A program made the position numbers and the translations under genes. Shown piece after piece: positions 36,022 through 46,277 of a stretch of DNA of 64,000 nt. The number at the start of each line of letters is the position of its first letter. Position 1 is the first letter of the stretch. Source of the DNA: an uncultured Clostridia bacterium (GTDB taxonomy: Bacteria; Bacillota; Clostridia; Oscillospirales; Acutalibacteraceae); assembly GCA_947593615.1 (NCBI GenBank), contig CANQDR010000003.1:1-64000 (forward strand), given 5' to 3'. Below the pieces are notes generated by a model that did not search any database, was not told where the DNA came from, and was given only the letters and a program-made list of their open reading frames with translations.

Positions 36022-36576
36022 ATGCAGACACAATTAAAAAAAGCTGATGAAACTATGGCAAGAAGAGTTGACCATATGTGTAAGGAATTCTCTGAAATTA
36101 GGGCCGGCAGAGCAAACCCTGCTGTTCTTGATAAAGTAAAAGTAGATTATTACGGAGCACCAACTCCCGTAAATCAGCTTGCAGCAGTTTCAGTTACGGA
36201 AGCGCGTACTTTAACAATACAGCCATGGGATACCTCTGTATTAAGACAGATTGAAAAGGCCATTCAAATATCTGACATCGGCATAAATCCCCAGAATGAC
36301 GGCAAAATCATCAGATTGATTTTTCCGCCGCTTACAGAGGACAGACGTAAGGAAATTGTTAAGGATGTTCAGAAAATTGCCGAAGATACAAAAGTTCAGG
36401 TAAGAAATGCGCGCCGTGATACAATTGAAAAGCTCAAAAGTATGAAAAAGTCAGGCGAGCTTACAGAAGATGATTTAAAACAGGGTGAGAAAAAGACTCA
36501 GGATCTTACAGATAAATACATTAAGAATATAGACAAAATTTCTGCTGACAAACAGAAAGAAATTCTGGAGCTGTAA
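36022..36576 (+). CDS. frr: Ribosome recycling factor
   Basis: The 184-residue protein matches RRF in length and sequence (REIRAGRANPA-like EFSEIRAGRANPA, LTIQPWDTSVL, IRLIFPPLTEDRRKE). It splits the post-termination ribosome together with EF-G. AGGAGGC lies before the ATG. pyrH-frr is a conserved pair. Confidence 0.97.
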   Translation: MQTQLKKADETMARRVDHMCKEFSEIRAGRANPAVLDKVKVDYYGAPTPVNQLAAVSVTEARTLTIQPWDTSVLRQIEKAIQISDIGINPQNDGKIIRLIFPPLTEDRRKEIVKDVQKIAEDTKVQVRNARRDTIEKLKSMKKSGELTEDDLKQGEKKTQDLTDKYIKNIDKISADKQKEILEL

Positions 36577-36577
36577 T

Positions 36578-37324
36578 ATGGCTTTATTCGGTAAGAGCAA
36601 AAATAATTCTGTTGATGTACCGCCTTTAGTTTTGCCTGTTCATATAGGAATAATAATGGACGGCAACGGCCGTTGGGCAAAAAAAAGAGGACTTCCCAGA
36701 AAAGCGGGACATTCTGCAGGAGCCAAGACTTTTCGTAAAATAACGCGTTACTGTTCCGACATAGGTATAAAATATCTGACGGTATATGCTTTTTCAACTG
36801 AAAACTGGAAGCGCCCGCAGGATGAAGTTAATTCACTAATGAATTTGTTTAAGTCATATCTTGAGGAAGCGCTTTCCGATTTCAAGGACGACAGCATAGT
36901 TGTCAGGTTTATCGGCGATAAATCCCATTTCAGCGAAGATTTAAGAAATCTTATGATTGAGAATGAAGAAAGCTCAAAAGACCGTGACGGAATGGTGCTT
37001 AATATTGCCATGAATTACGGAAGCCGCGACGAGATCGTCCGTGCGGTAAAGAACATAAGTGCGGATGTAAAAAACGGCATACTTTCTGAAGATGACATCA
37101 ACGAACAGCTTGTATCGGATTATCTCTATACGGCAGGTCAGCCTGACCCCGACCTTATTATCCGACCGAGCGGTGAATATAGAATTTCTAATTTTTTGTT
37201 ATGGCAGTCTGCCTATACGGAATTCGTAATAATGAATAAGCTCTGGCCTGATTTTGAAAAATCCGACCTTGATGAGGCATTAAATATATACTCAGGCAGA
37301 AACAGACGTTACGGCGGAGTATAA
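36578..37324 (+). CDS. uppS: Isoprenyl (undecaprenyl) diphosphate synthase
   Basis: The 248-residue cis-prenyltransferase has IIMDGNGRWAKKRGLPRKAG with the catalytic Asp and RPSGEYRISNFLLWQ near the end. It makes the C55 carrier lipid for cell-wall synthesis. It starts one base after the frr stop and uses a CTGGAG site inside frr. Confidence 0.95.
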   Translation: MALFGKSKNNSVDVPPLVLPVHIGIIMDGNGRWAKKRGLPRKAGHSAGAKTFRKITRYCSDIGIKYLTVYAFSTENWKRPQDEVNSLMNLFKSYLEEALSDFKDDSIVVRFIGDKSHFSEDLRNLMIENEESSKDRDGMVLNIAMNYGSRDEIVRAVKNISADVKNGILSEDDINEQLVSDYLYTAGQPDPDLIIRPSGEYRISNFLLWQSAYTEFVIMNKLWPDFEKSDLDEALNIYSGRNRRYGGV

Positions 37325-37340
37325 CAGAGAGTTGATAAGG

Positions 37341-38171
37341 ATGAAATCATTAAAACCAAGACTGCTGACGGCAGTTGTGGGTATATCAATATTATTACTA
37401 ATACTGTTTGTGGGAGAGAGATGGCACCCGATAATCGGCATACTTGTGGGAGTCGCGTCAGCTTTTATGACGGGAGAATATCTTAACGCAAAAGGCTTGC
37501 TTAAAGTATTTGCGCTTTCTTTGCCTTGTTTGGCATTTTCATTTGCACTCTCATTATTAATTTCAACATCATATATATTTCTGCTTTTAACTGCGTTTAT
37601 GATAGTTGTATTTGCTGTAATGATTTTAAATCACAGCAAAATTTCCTATACTGACATCGCTTATGCCGTTTGCGGTACTTTGCTTGTGTCGTTTGGTATG
37701 AGTTCTCTTACTGCAATATGCAACACAGGCATAGGGATAACATTCTTTTTTGTTACTGCTTTTTCTTTGCCGTGGATGGCTGACGCAGGCGGATTTTTCA
37801 TCGGCGCGTCAATGGGCAGACATAAGCTGTGTCCACAGATAAGTCCCAAAAAAACGGTTGAGGGCGCAATAGGCGGAATTTTCTTTTGCATATTAACCGC
37901 CTTGTTTATCGGCGTGATTTTTCAGTTCCTTATTATGCCCGATGTTAAAATTAATTTCTGGTCGCTCGTACTTTTGGGAGTTTTAGACGCCGTCGTTTCA
38001 ATACTCGGCGACCTGAGTTTTTCACTAATAAAACGAAGTTTAAAGATAAAGGACTACGGCTCAATTTTTCCGGGACACGGGGGTATGCTCGACAGATTTG
38101 ACAGTATAATATTCACCGTACCAATGATTATAGTCGTTAATCAGTTTTTGCCCTTTATTACTGTGGTGTAA
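37341..38171 (+). CDS. cdsA: Phosphatidate cytidylyltransferase
   Basis: The 276-residue membrane protein has about eight helices and the family signature SLIKRSLKIKDYGSIFPGHG, followed by GMLDRFD. It makes CDP-diacylglycerol for phospholipid synthesis. ATG 37341 has GAGAG upstream; the TTG at 37332 is less likely. Confidence 0.94.
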   Translation: MKSLKPRLLTAVVGISILLLILFVGERWHPIIGILVGVASAFMTGEYLNAKGLLKVFALSLPCLAFSFALSLLISTSYIFLLLTAFMIVVFAVMILNHSKISYTDIAYAVCGTLLVSFGMSSLTAICNTGIGITFFFVTAFSLPWMADAGGFFIGASMGRHKLCPQISPKKTVEGAIGGIFFCILTALFIGVIFQFLIMPDVKINFWSLVLLGVLDAVVSILGDLSFSLIKRSLKIKDYGSIFPGHGGMLDRFDSIIFTVPMIIVVNQFLPFITVV

Positions 38172-38174
38172 ATA

Positions 38175-39323
38175 ATGATAAAAAATATTTCTGTTTTAGG
38201 TTCTACAGGTTCTATAGGAACACAGACTCTTGATGTCGCAGATAATCTCGGAATAAATGTGTGTGCTCTTACGGCGTCAACCAATATATATTTGCTTGAA
38301 CAGCAGGTTAGAAAATACAAACCTGAGCTTGCAGTGGTCTTTAATGAAGAAAAGGCTGAAATCTTCCGCGACAATATAAAAGATACCGACACAAAAGTTC
38401 TTTGCGGAATGGACGGCTTAATTGCCGCTTCCGTAATTGACAGTGCTGAGCTTGTACTCAATTCGGTTGTCGGAATGGTTGGGTTAAAGCCCACAATAGC
38501 CGCCGCAAATGCTAAAAAGAACATTGCACTCGCAAACAAGGAAACACTTGTAGCAGGCGGAAGGCTTGTTATGGACGCAGTCAAAGAGAATAATGTAAAG
38601 CTTTTGCCTGTTGACAGCGAGCATTCTGCAATTTTTCAGTGTTTGCAGGGAATTCCCAATAAAAAAATGCTTAAAAAGCTTATTTTAACGGCTTCTGGGG
38701 GACCTTTTTTCGGTAAGACCAAAGACGAGCTTAAAGATGTTACAATAAAACAGGCTCTCAATCATCCAAATTGGAGCATGGGAGCAAAAATTACGGTCGA
38801 TTCTGCGTCAATGATGAACAAAGGACTTGAAATTATTGAGGCAAAATGGCTTTTTGATATGCCGTCTGAAAACATTGATGTTGTGGTTCACCGTGAAAGC
38901 ATAATCCACTCAATGATTGAGTATAACGATAACTCTGTAATTGCACAGCTTGGACTTCCCGATATGAGAATACCTATTCAGTATGCAATTACATATCCCG
39001 ACAGATATGAATCGCCTGTTGGTGAGCTTAATTTGTCACAAATAGGCAAACTGACATTTTTTGAGCCGGACTATAATACATTTAAATGTCTGAGTGCCTG
39101 CAAAAAGGCTTTGTCAATGGGAGGCGTGGCTACAGCGGTTGCAAACGGAGCAAACGAAGAAGCAAATATGCTGTTTAGAAACGGCAAAATATCATTTCTT
39201 GATATTGGCGAGCTTGTTACAGGTGCTGTTGACAGCCTTGAAAATTATGAACCTATAACCGTAGAGGACGTATTCAATGCCGACTTTTGGGCACGGCAGT
39301 ATGTAAAAGACAGGGTAAATTAG
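38175..39323 (+). CDS. dxr: 1-deoxy-D-xylulose 5-phosphate reductoisomerase
   Basis: The 382-residue protein has the NADPH motif GSTGSIGTQTLDV, the VPVDSEH-like LLPVDSEHSAIFQC, and the substrate region NHPNWSMGAKITVDSASMMN. It makes methylerythritol phosphate in isoprenoid synthesis. It lies three bases after cdsA. Confidence 0.96.
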   Translation: MIKNISVLGSTGSIGTQTLDVADNLGINVCALTASTNIYLLEQQVRKYKPELAVVFNEEKAEIFRDNIKDTDTKVLCGMDGLIAASVIDSAELVLNSVVGMVGLKPTIAAANAKKNIALANKETLVAGGRLVMDAVKENNVKLLPVDSEHSAIFQCLQGIPNKKMLKKLILTASGGPFFGKTKDELKDVTIKQALNHPNWSMGAKITVDSASMMNKGLEIIEAKWLFDMPSENIDVVVHRESIIHSMIEYNDNSVIAQLGLPDMRIPIQYAITYPDRYESPVGELNLSQIGKLTFFEPDYNTFKCLSACKKALSMGGVATAVANGANEEANMLFRNGKISFLDIGELVTGAVDSLENYEPITVEDVFNADFWARQYVKDRVN

Positions 39324-39396
39324 TCAAAACACATAACTATTATTTTTCATATTGCGGTATATTGCGGTAATTTTATTTGGAGTTGAATTTTTTTAA

Positions 39397-40776
39397 ATGC
39401 AGATTTTAATAACAATAGCTTTGATAATAATAGGAGTATTATTTTTTGAGCTTATAATTTTTTCGCATGAGTTCGGACATTTTATAACCGCAAAGCTTTC
39501 GGGAGTAAAGGTCAACGAGTTTGCGCTCGGAATGGGACCCAGACTTTTCGGATTTAAAAAAGGAGAAACGGAATATTCTTTCAGACTTTTTCCAATAGGC
39601 GGTTACTGCGCCATGGAGGGAGAAGACGAGGACAGCAAAGAACCGAGAGCGTTTAATAACGCAAAAATATGGAAAAGAATGATTATAATAATCGCCGGTG
39701 CGGTTATGAACATTCTTTTAGGTTTTATTCTTATGTTTGCCTATACAGTACAGGCTGACAGCTATTCTTCCACTACTGTCAGTCAGTTCCCGCCTAATTC
39801 ATATATTGCAAATTGCGGAGTTCAGGCAGGAGATACTATAGTGGATATAAACGGATATTCGATTTGGAATTTTCGCGATTTGCAGTTTGGCATTGCAACC
39901 TTAAACTGCAAAAATGTTGACGGAAAATCTCTTGAAATTTTTAAACAGGACTGCACGAATGCCGCGTGCAGAGTTTATTCGGAACTCGCGTCGAAAAATG
40001 AGCTTAGTGAAAATCAAATTAATGATTTATATAATATTCTCTCTGACGGCTGTTCAAAAATCAATGTAACATCGAACAAGACCGATGCCAAGGAATTGCT
40101 TGATAATGCTTGTACTGAAATGTATGGTTTATTGAATATTTCAAAATTCGATTTGCCTGTAATTGATGAAAAAAACACTCGTCTGCGTTATACTGCGGAT
40201 GTAACAGTTATACGAAACGGCGAGGAGATTAAGATCAAAGATGTTTTATTCCCGACTTATTATGCAAGTGAAGAAGATGAAAAAGAGGGTAAAACCTCAA
40301 CTGCATTTGATTTCTATGTTGACGGAATTGAAAAAAATGCAGGAACAGTTTTAAGCCAGACATTTTCAAACACCTGTTCAATGGCGAAAACCGTGTGGAC
40401 ATCGCTTGTGTGGCTTGTACAGGGAAGATTCTCATTTACTGACCTTTCAGGACCTGTCGGAATTGCGTCTGCGGTAACACAGGTAGCTTCACAGGGATTG
40501 GAGTCGGGTTTCGGTGACGCGGTAAACAATATACTTTTTGTTATGATTTTAATTACCGTAAATCTCGGAATAGTAAATATGCTTCCGTTCCCGGCGCTTG
40601 ACGGCGGCAGATTTGTATTTTTGTTGATTGAAGGAATATTCAGAAAGCCGATACCGCGAAAAGCAGAGCAAATAGTAAATGCAGCGGGATTGGCGTTGCT
40701 GATGATATTTATGTTAGTGATTTCTTTAAAAGATGTATGGCAGCTGATAACTAACAGTATGCCCGGTATGAGTTAA
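39397..40776 (+). CDS. rseP: RseP-type site-2 membrane metalloprotease
   Basis: The 459-residue protein has the zinc site HEFGH (residues 24-28), a PDZ domain starting near 131, and the third zinc ligand region NMLPFPALDGGRF in the C-terminal helices. It cleaves membrane-embedded anti-sigma factors and signal peptides. Residues about 172-258 form a Cys- and Asn-rich insertion in the PDZ region that I do not know from ordinary family members. Before the gene, TATTGCGG is repeated in tandem. Confidence 0.93.
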   Translation: MQILITIALIIIGVLFFELIIFSHEFGHFITAKLSGVKVNEFALGMGPRLFGFKKGETEYSFRLFPIGGYCAMEGEDEDSKEPRAFNNAKIWKRMIIIIAGAVMNILLGFILMFAYTVQADSYSSTTVSQFPPNSYIANCGVQAGDTIVDINGYSIWNFRDLQFGIATLNCKNVDGKSLEIFKQDCTNAACRVYSELASKNELSENQINDLYNILSDGCSKINVTSNKTDAKELLDNACTEMYGLLNISKFDLPVIDEKNTRLRYTADVTVIRNGEEIKIKDVLFPTYYASEEDEKEGKTSTAFDFYVDGIEKNAGTVLSQTFSNTCSMAKTVWTSLVWLVQGRFSFTDLSGPVGIASAVTQVASQGLESGFGDAVNNILFVMILITVNLGIVNMLPFPALDGGRFVFLLIEGIFRKPIPRKAEQIVNAAGLALLMIFMLVISLKDVWQLITNSMPGMS

Positions 40777-40787
40777 TCGGAGGAAAA

Positions 40788-41831
40788 ATGGGAAGTAAAA
40801 TTCAGGTTAAGGCAGGAAATATAAAAATAGGCGGCGGAGCAAAGGTATCCGTTCAGTCAATGCTGAATATTCCGTCAACCGATATTGAGGGGTCGGTAAA
40901 ACAGGCTGTTGAGCTTGAAAAAGCAGGGTGTATGATTATCCGTGCGGCAATTCCAAATATGGATGCAGTCAAACTTATTCCCGCTTTAAAAGAGGCGGTC
41001 AATACTCCCATTGTCGCAGACATTCATTTTGATTATAAACTCGCACTTGAGGCATGTGCTGCAGGAGTTGATAAAATACGAATAAATCCCGGGAATATCG
41101 GCTCTGACGACAGAGTAAAGGCAGTTGCAAATGCCTGTAAATTAAGAAATATCCCAATAAGGATCGGAGTTAATTCGGGTTCGCTTGAAAGGGATATTCT
41201 TGCAAAATACGGTCATCCAACACCTCAGGCTCTCTGTGACAGCGCACTATACCATGCGTCACTGCTTGAAAAATTTGATTTTAACGATATTGTACTTTCT
41301 ATGAAAAGTTCCACAGTATCAACAATGATCAAGGCTTATGAGCTTGCCTCTCAGCAATGTGATTATCCGCTTCATCTCGGAGTTACAGAGGCAGGAACAG
41401 AGCGAATGGGCATAATTAAATCATCAGCAGGCATAGGCTCGCTTTTACTGCACGGCATAGGCGATACAATCAGAGTTTCCCTGACTGCCGACCCCGTTAA
41501 AGAGGTTTACGCCGCATATGATATACTCAAAGCACTTGATATTGAACAAAACGGAGTGCAGTTTGTTTCCTGTCCCACCTGCGGCAGGACGAGAATTGAT
41601 CTTGTGAAAATTGCAGATGAAGTTGAAAACAGACTGAGAAATTGCAAAAAGAATATTAAAGTAGCAGTCATGGGCTGTGCTGTAAACGGCCCCGGAGAAG
41701 CCCGAGAAGCTGACATCGGCATTGCAGGCGGAGACGGATGCGGTCTGGTGTTCAAAAAGGGCGAAATTCTCTATAAAGTTCCTGAAGATAAGCTCGTTGA
41801 CGCTCTTTTGGAAGAAGTAGAAAAATTATAA
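40788..41831 (+). CDS. ispG: 4-hydroxy-3-methylbut-2-enyl diphosphate synthase
   Basis: The 347-residue protein has the N-terminal barrel (VSVQSMLNIPSTDIEG, ADIHFDYKLA) and the iron-sulfur Cys residues in SCPTCGRTRIDL and MGCAVNGPGEA. It acts late in the same pathway as dxr. GGAGG lies before the ATG, 12 bp after rseP. Confidence 0.96.
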   Translation: MGSKIQVKAGNIKIGGGAKVSVQSMLNIPSTDIEGSVKQAVELEKAGCMIIRAAIPNMDAVKLIPALKEAVNTPIVADIHFDYKLALEACAAGVDKIRINPGNIGSDDRVKAVANACKLRNIPIRIGVNSGSLERDILAKYGHPTPQALCDSALYHASLLEKFDFNDIVLSMKSSTVSTMIKAYELASQQCDYPLHLGVTEAGTERMGIIKSSAGIGSLLLHGIGDTIRVSLTADPVKEVYAAYDILKALDIEQNGVQFVSCPTCGRTRIDLVKIADEVENRLRNCKKNIKVAVMGCAVNGPGEAREADIGIAGGDGCGLVFKKGEILYKVPEDKLVDALLEEVEKL

Positions 41832-41834
41832 TTT

Positions 41835-41887
41835 ATACTAAACAATCCATACAGTATCATCGTTGCATATTTAATAATGTTTAGTAT
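41835..41887 (+). other. Inverted repeat before polC
   Basis: ATACTAAACA and TGTTTAGTAT are perfect 10-bp arms separated by 33 bp, ending 13 bp before the polC start. The second arm could partly mask the AGAAGG ribosome site. There is no T-run, so it may be an operator or a leader structure. Confidence 0.4.
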
Positions 41888-41900
41888 CAGAAGGTAATAT

Positions 41901-44900
41901 ATGAAGAAATTAGGCGAGGTTTTTAATTCTTTGTTTGGAATCACAGATTTTGCAGATGAGGTTTCAGACGGAGAAATAACAAAACTTAATATCGGCAAAG
42001 AAGCCCGTTCGGTTACCATTTGTGTAAATTTCGACGGGCTTGTTGAGCGTAATGCGCTTTTTGATGCTGAAAAGAAAATATCAGATGCACTAAAGGCATC
42101 GTCGGTGCTTATAATGCCGCATTTCCCTAAAGAGATGTTTTCCGCTGATTATTTTCCGCAGCTTTATCTTGCGATAAAGCGTGATATTCCGAGCATTAAC
42201 GGCACTCTGAACAATGCCGAAGCATCTTTTGACGGAAAAGACATTACAATTAATCTCATAAACGGGGGCAAAGGACTGCTTGACGCAAAGGGATTTGATA
42301 AAGCGCTCACAAAGATTATTGCTCAGGAGTTTGGCATTAATGCGGGGGTAAAATATACAGGTACTTTTGAAGCAGAAGCTGATAGCATCGAGTACATAGA
42401 AACCATCAAAAGTGCAGAAAAACAAATACAGAGAGAACAGCTTGAAAAAGCCGCTGAGTTCTATAAAGAGGACGAAGAGAATGTTAAAAATATTAAAGAA
42501 AAACATGAGGAAAATACTGCCGTAGAAATAGAGATCAGAGAGGGAAAATTTGCGACGCCTCAGATAATTGAGTCCTCAATTCGTCCTCTATATGGACGTT
42601 CAATACGCGGAAAAATGATCTCAATCAGCTCGATTGCAGAAGATTCGGGAAGAGTTGTTGTTTGGGGCGAGGTTTTTGACCTTGAAAAAAGAATTACAAA
42701 ATCAGGCGACAAAAATATTTTCACCATTGACATCACCGATTACACAGGCTCTACAACTGTAAAGGTCTTTAACACGATCAAAGACTCTGCGGCTGTTGAC
42801 TTGGTAAAAAAAGGCGATACTATCGTCGTTATGGGTGATGTTGAGTATGATAAATATGCAGGCGAGCTTGTAGTTAATGCAAGGTCAATAGGAACTGCGC
42901 AAAAGGTTAAAGTAGTCGATAATGCTGAAAAGAAACGTGTAGAGCTTCATCTTCATACAAATATGTCTCAGATGGACGCTGTTACGTCGGCAGGAGATCT
43001 TGTAAACAGAGCATATAAGTGGGGACATAAAGCAATCGCAATAACCGACCACGGCGTTGCACAGGCTTTCCCTGACGCGATGAAAGCCGCCGAAAAGATA
43101 AATAAAGACGAAGAAAAAATAAAAGTAATTTACGGTATGGAAGCATATTTTATGGATGACCTTGTTGAATCTGTAAGAGGTGCCGCCGATACCCCGTTTG
43201 ACGGAACTTTTATTTGTTTTGACATAGAAACTACCGGTCTTTCTGCCGCCCGTGACAAAATAACCGAAATAGGTGCGGTAAAGGTTGTAAACGGCGAGAT
43301 AACCGAAACATTTTCAACTTTTGCAAATCCCGAAATGCCTATTCCCAAAAAGATCACAGATCTTACGGGAATTACCGATGAAATGGTTAAGAATGCGCCT
43401 TCTCAGAGCGAGGCGGTATCAGCGTTTCTTGAGTTTGCAGGCGATAACGTGCTTGTTGCTCACAACGCCCCGTTTGATACCTCGTTTATTCGCAAGGCAT
43501 GCGAAAATATGGGCAGAGAATACACCTATACCTCAATCGATACGGTTGCCATATCACGCGCGATTCTCAGTGATATAAAAAACTGCAAGCTTGACACAGT
43601 GGCAAAATATCTCAGACTCGGCGATTTTAATCATCACAGGGCAAGTGATGACGCTGAAATTCTTGCACGCATTTTCATATGTCTTTGTTCACGTCTTAAA
43701 GAAGACTATTCAATTACAAAGACAAGCGATATTAATACAAAAATTGCAGGCGGAGATTTTAAAAAACTGCCTACATATCATATGATAATTCTTGTCAAAA
43801 ACAAGACGGGGCTGAAAAATCTTTACAGACTTATTTCATACAGTCATCTTGATTATTTTTATAAAAAGCCTCGTATTCCAAAAAGTGAGCTTGTAAAATA
43901 CAGAGAAGGACTTATAATAGGCTCTGCTTGCTGCGCAGGACAGCTTTATGAAAGTATTCTTGCAGGCAAACCGTACGCAGAGCTCAAGCAGATTGCGTCA
44001 TTTTATGATTATCTTGAAATTCAGCCTACGGGTAATAACGCTTTTTTAATCAGAGACGGCAAATTTGACACAGAAGATGAGCTTCACGAAATTGACAGAA
44101 CCATTATAAAACTTGCAAAAGAGCTTGGAAAACCTGTTTGTGCCACCTGCGACGTTCATTTTATGGATCCGACCGACGCTGATTTCAGAAAGATTCTTAT
44201 GGCAGGACAGGGTTATAAAGATGCAGAAGACCAGGCGCCTTTATACTTTCGCACTACAGCCGAGATGCTAAAAGAGTTTGAGTGGCTCGGCAAGGATAAG
44301 GCATATGAGGTTGTCGTAGAAAATACAAATAAAATTGCAGATATGTGCGAAAGCATACGACCTATTCCAAAGGGAACTTTTCCTCCTAACATTGAGGGAG
44401 CACAGGAACAGCTCATTGATATTACATGGAAAAGGGCAAAGGAGAAATACGGCGACCCTCTGCCTAACATTGTAAAGGAGCGTCTTGACAAAGAACTGAA
44501 CTCAATAACTACCTACGGATTTTCAGTGCTTTATATGACTGCACAGAAGCTTGTAGCCGACAGTGAGGCTCACGGATACCTCGTAGGTTCTCGAGGTTCT
44601 GTAGGTTCGTCATTTGTAGCCACGATGTCAGGAATTTCCGAAGTAAACCCGCTTTGTCCACACTATATTTGTCCAAAATGCAAGCACAGTGAGTTTATAA
44701 CCGACGGAAGCGTCGGTTCAGGTTTCGATTTGCCCCCTAAAGATTGTCCAGAATGCGGAACGCCTATGGACAGGGATGGACATGAAATTCCGTTTGAAAC
44801 ATTCTTGGGATTCAAGGGGGATAAAGTACCTGATATTGACCTTAACTTCAGCGGCGAATACCAGTCGAAGTCGCACCGATACACCGAGGAGCTATTCGGC

Positions 44901-46265
44901 AAAGACAATGTGTTTAAGGCAGGAACGATAGCTACCGTAGCAGAAAAGACCGCGATTGGCTTTGTAAAAAAATACGCGCAGGAACGCGGACTTCCAATGC
45001 ACAAAGCGGAGGAAAAGCGGCTTGCAATCGGCTGTACTGGTGTAAAACGCACAACAGGACAGCATCCGGGCGGAATGGTAGTAGTTCCCCGAACAAATGA
45101 CGTATATGATTTTTGTCCTGTTCAGCACCCTGCAAATGATGTTAAATCCGATAATATTACTACTCACTTTGATTTCCATTCGATACACGACACCATTACA
45201 AAGCTCGACGAACTCGGACACGATGTTCCTACTATATATCATTATCTTGAAAAGTTCACGGGCATTCCCGTCATGAATGTTTCAATGAGCGACCCCGAGG
45301 TTATGTCGCTGTTTACATCTCCGAAGGCTCTGGGTGTTACAGAGGAAGATATTGACTCCAAGACAGGCACGTTCAGTTTGCCCGAATGCGGCACAGGATT
45401 TGTACGAGGAATGTTAATTGAAGCAAAACCAAAAACATTTACAGACCTTTTACAGATTGCAGGACTTTCTCACGGTACAGATGTATGGCTCGGCAATGCT
45501 CAGGAGTTAATTCATAACGGAACCTGTACTATTTCTGAAGTTATCGGTACGCGTGACTCCATAATGACATATCTTATGCACAAAGGTCTTGAACCGGGAA
45601 TGGCATTTAAAATAATGGAAATCGTAAGAAAGGGCAACGCAACAAAACTTCTTACCGAAGAGCATTTTAAGGCTATGAGGGAGCACGGTGTGCCGGAATG
45701 GTATATTGACTCGTGTATGAAAATAAAATATATGTTCCCGAAAGCTCATGCGGCGGCATATATGATTTCAACACTCAGGCTTGGTTGGTACAAGGTTCAT
45801 AAGCCTGCCGAATATTATGCGGCCTACTTTACTGTTCGAAGTGAAAATCTTGACGGCGGCATTGTAATGAAAGGTCACAAAGCTGTCCGCGACAGAATGA
45901 ATCAGATAAAACAAAAGCAGAGCGCACATGAGGCTTCTGCAAAGGAAGAGGCTGAATTCTCAACGCTTCAAATCGTCAATGAGATGATGGCAAGAGGCAT
46001 AGAAGTTCTTCCGATTGACGTTTATAAATCCGAAGCTTCTATGTTTGTAGTAGAAAACGGAAAAATTAGGCTTCCGTTTTCTTCACTTCCCGGCGTAGGT
46101 GAGGCAGCGGCAATTTCTCTTGCAGATTCAGGCAAAAAGCACGAATATCTTTCAATAGAAGATATGCAGATAAAAACCAAAGTAACAAAAGCAGTTATAG
46201 AAACTCTCAAAGAGGTTGGCGTTTTAAAAGATATGCCTGAGAGCTCTCAGATGTCATTATTTTAA
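41901..46265 (+). CDS. polC: DNA polymerase III alpha subunit, Gram-positive PolC type
   Basis: The 1454-residue enzyme has an N-terminal domain and an OB fold (about 215-330). A PHP domain with VELHLHTNMS and ITDHGVAQ follows. A proofreading exonuclease is inserted in it (FICFDIETTG, LVAHNAPFD, HHRASDDAE). The polymerase core has a Cys4 zinc site (CPKCKHSEF, CPECG) and the catalytic PDIDLNFSGEYQ. This layout is diagnostic of Firmicutes PolC. It is the main replicative polymerase. Confidence 0.97.
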   Translation: MKKLGEVFNSLFGITDFADEVSDGEITKLNIGKEARSVTICVNFDGLVERNALFDAEKKISDALKASSVLIMPHFPKEMFSADYFPQLYLAIKRDIPSINGTLNNAEASFDGKDITINLINGGKGLLDAKGFDKALTKIIAQEFGINAGVKYTGTFEAEADSIEYIETIKSAEKQIQREQLEKAAEFYKEDEENVKNIKEKHEENTAVEIEIREGKFATPQIIESSIRPLYGRSIRGKMISISSIAEDSGRVVVWGEVFDLEKRITKSGDKNIFTIDITDYTGSTTVKVFNTIKDSAAVDLVKKGDTIVVMGDVEYDKYAGELVVNARSIGTAQKVKVVDNAEKKRVELHLHTNMSQMDAVTSAGDLVNRAYKWGHKAIAITDHGVAQAFPDAMKAAEKINKDEEKIKVIYGMEAYFMDDLVESVRGAADTPFDGTFICFDIETTGLSAARDKITEIGAVKVVNGEITETFSTFANPEMPIPKKITDLTGITDEMVKNAPSQSEAVSAFLEFAGDNVLVAHNAPFDTSFIRKACENMGREYTYTSIDTVAISRAILSDIKNCKLDTVAKYLRLGDFNHHRASDDAEILARIFICLCSRLKEDYSITKTSDINTKIAGGDFKKLPTYHMIILVKNKTGLKNLYRLISYSHLDYFYKKPRIPKSELVKYREGLIIGSACCAGQLYESILAGKPYAELKQIASFYDYLEIQPTGNNAFLIRDGKFDTEDELHEIDRTIIKLAKELGKPVCATCDVHFMDPTDADFRKILMAGQGYKDAEDQAPLYFRTTAEMLKEFEWLGKDKAYEVVVENTNKIADMCESIRPIPKGTFPPNIEGAQEQLIDITWKRAKEKYGDPLPNIVKERLDKELNSITTYGFSVLYMTAQKLVADSEAHGYLVGSRGSVGSSFVATMSGISEVNPLCPHYICPKCKHSEFITDGSVGSGFDLPPKDCPECGTPMDRDGHEIPFETFLGFKGDKVPDIDLNFSGEYQSKSHRYTEELFGKDNVFKAGTIATVAEKTAIGFVKKYAQERGLPMHKAEEKRLAIGCTGVKRTTGQHPGGMVVVPRTNDVYDFCPVQHPANDVKSDNITTHFDFHSIHDTITKLDELGHDVPTIYHYLEKFTGIPVMNVSMSDPEVMSLFTSPKALGVTEEDIDSKTGTFSLPECGTGFVRGMLIEAKPKTFTDLLQIAGLSHGTDVWLGNAQELIHNGTCTISEVIGTRDSIMTYLMHKGLEPGMAFKIMEIVRKGNATKLLTEEHFKAMREHGVPEWYIDSCMKIKYMFPKAHAAAYMISTLRLGWYKVHKPAEYYAAYFTVRSENLDGGIVMKGHKAVRDRMNQIKQKQSAHEASAKEEAEFSTLQIVNEMMARGIEVLPIDVYKSEASMFVVENGKIRLPFSSLPGVGEAAAISLADSGKKHEYLSIEDMQIKTKVTKAVIETLKEVGVLKDMPESSQMSLF

Positions 46266-46277
46266 GGAGTGATTTAT

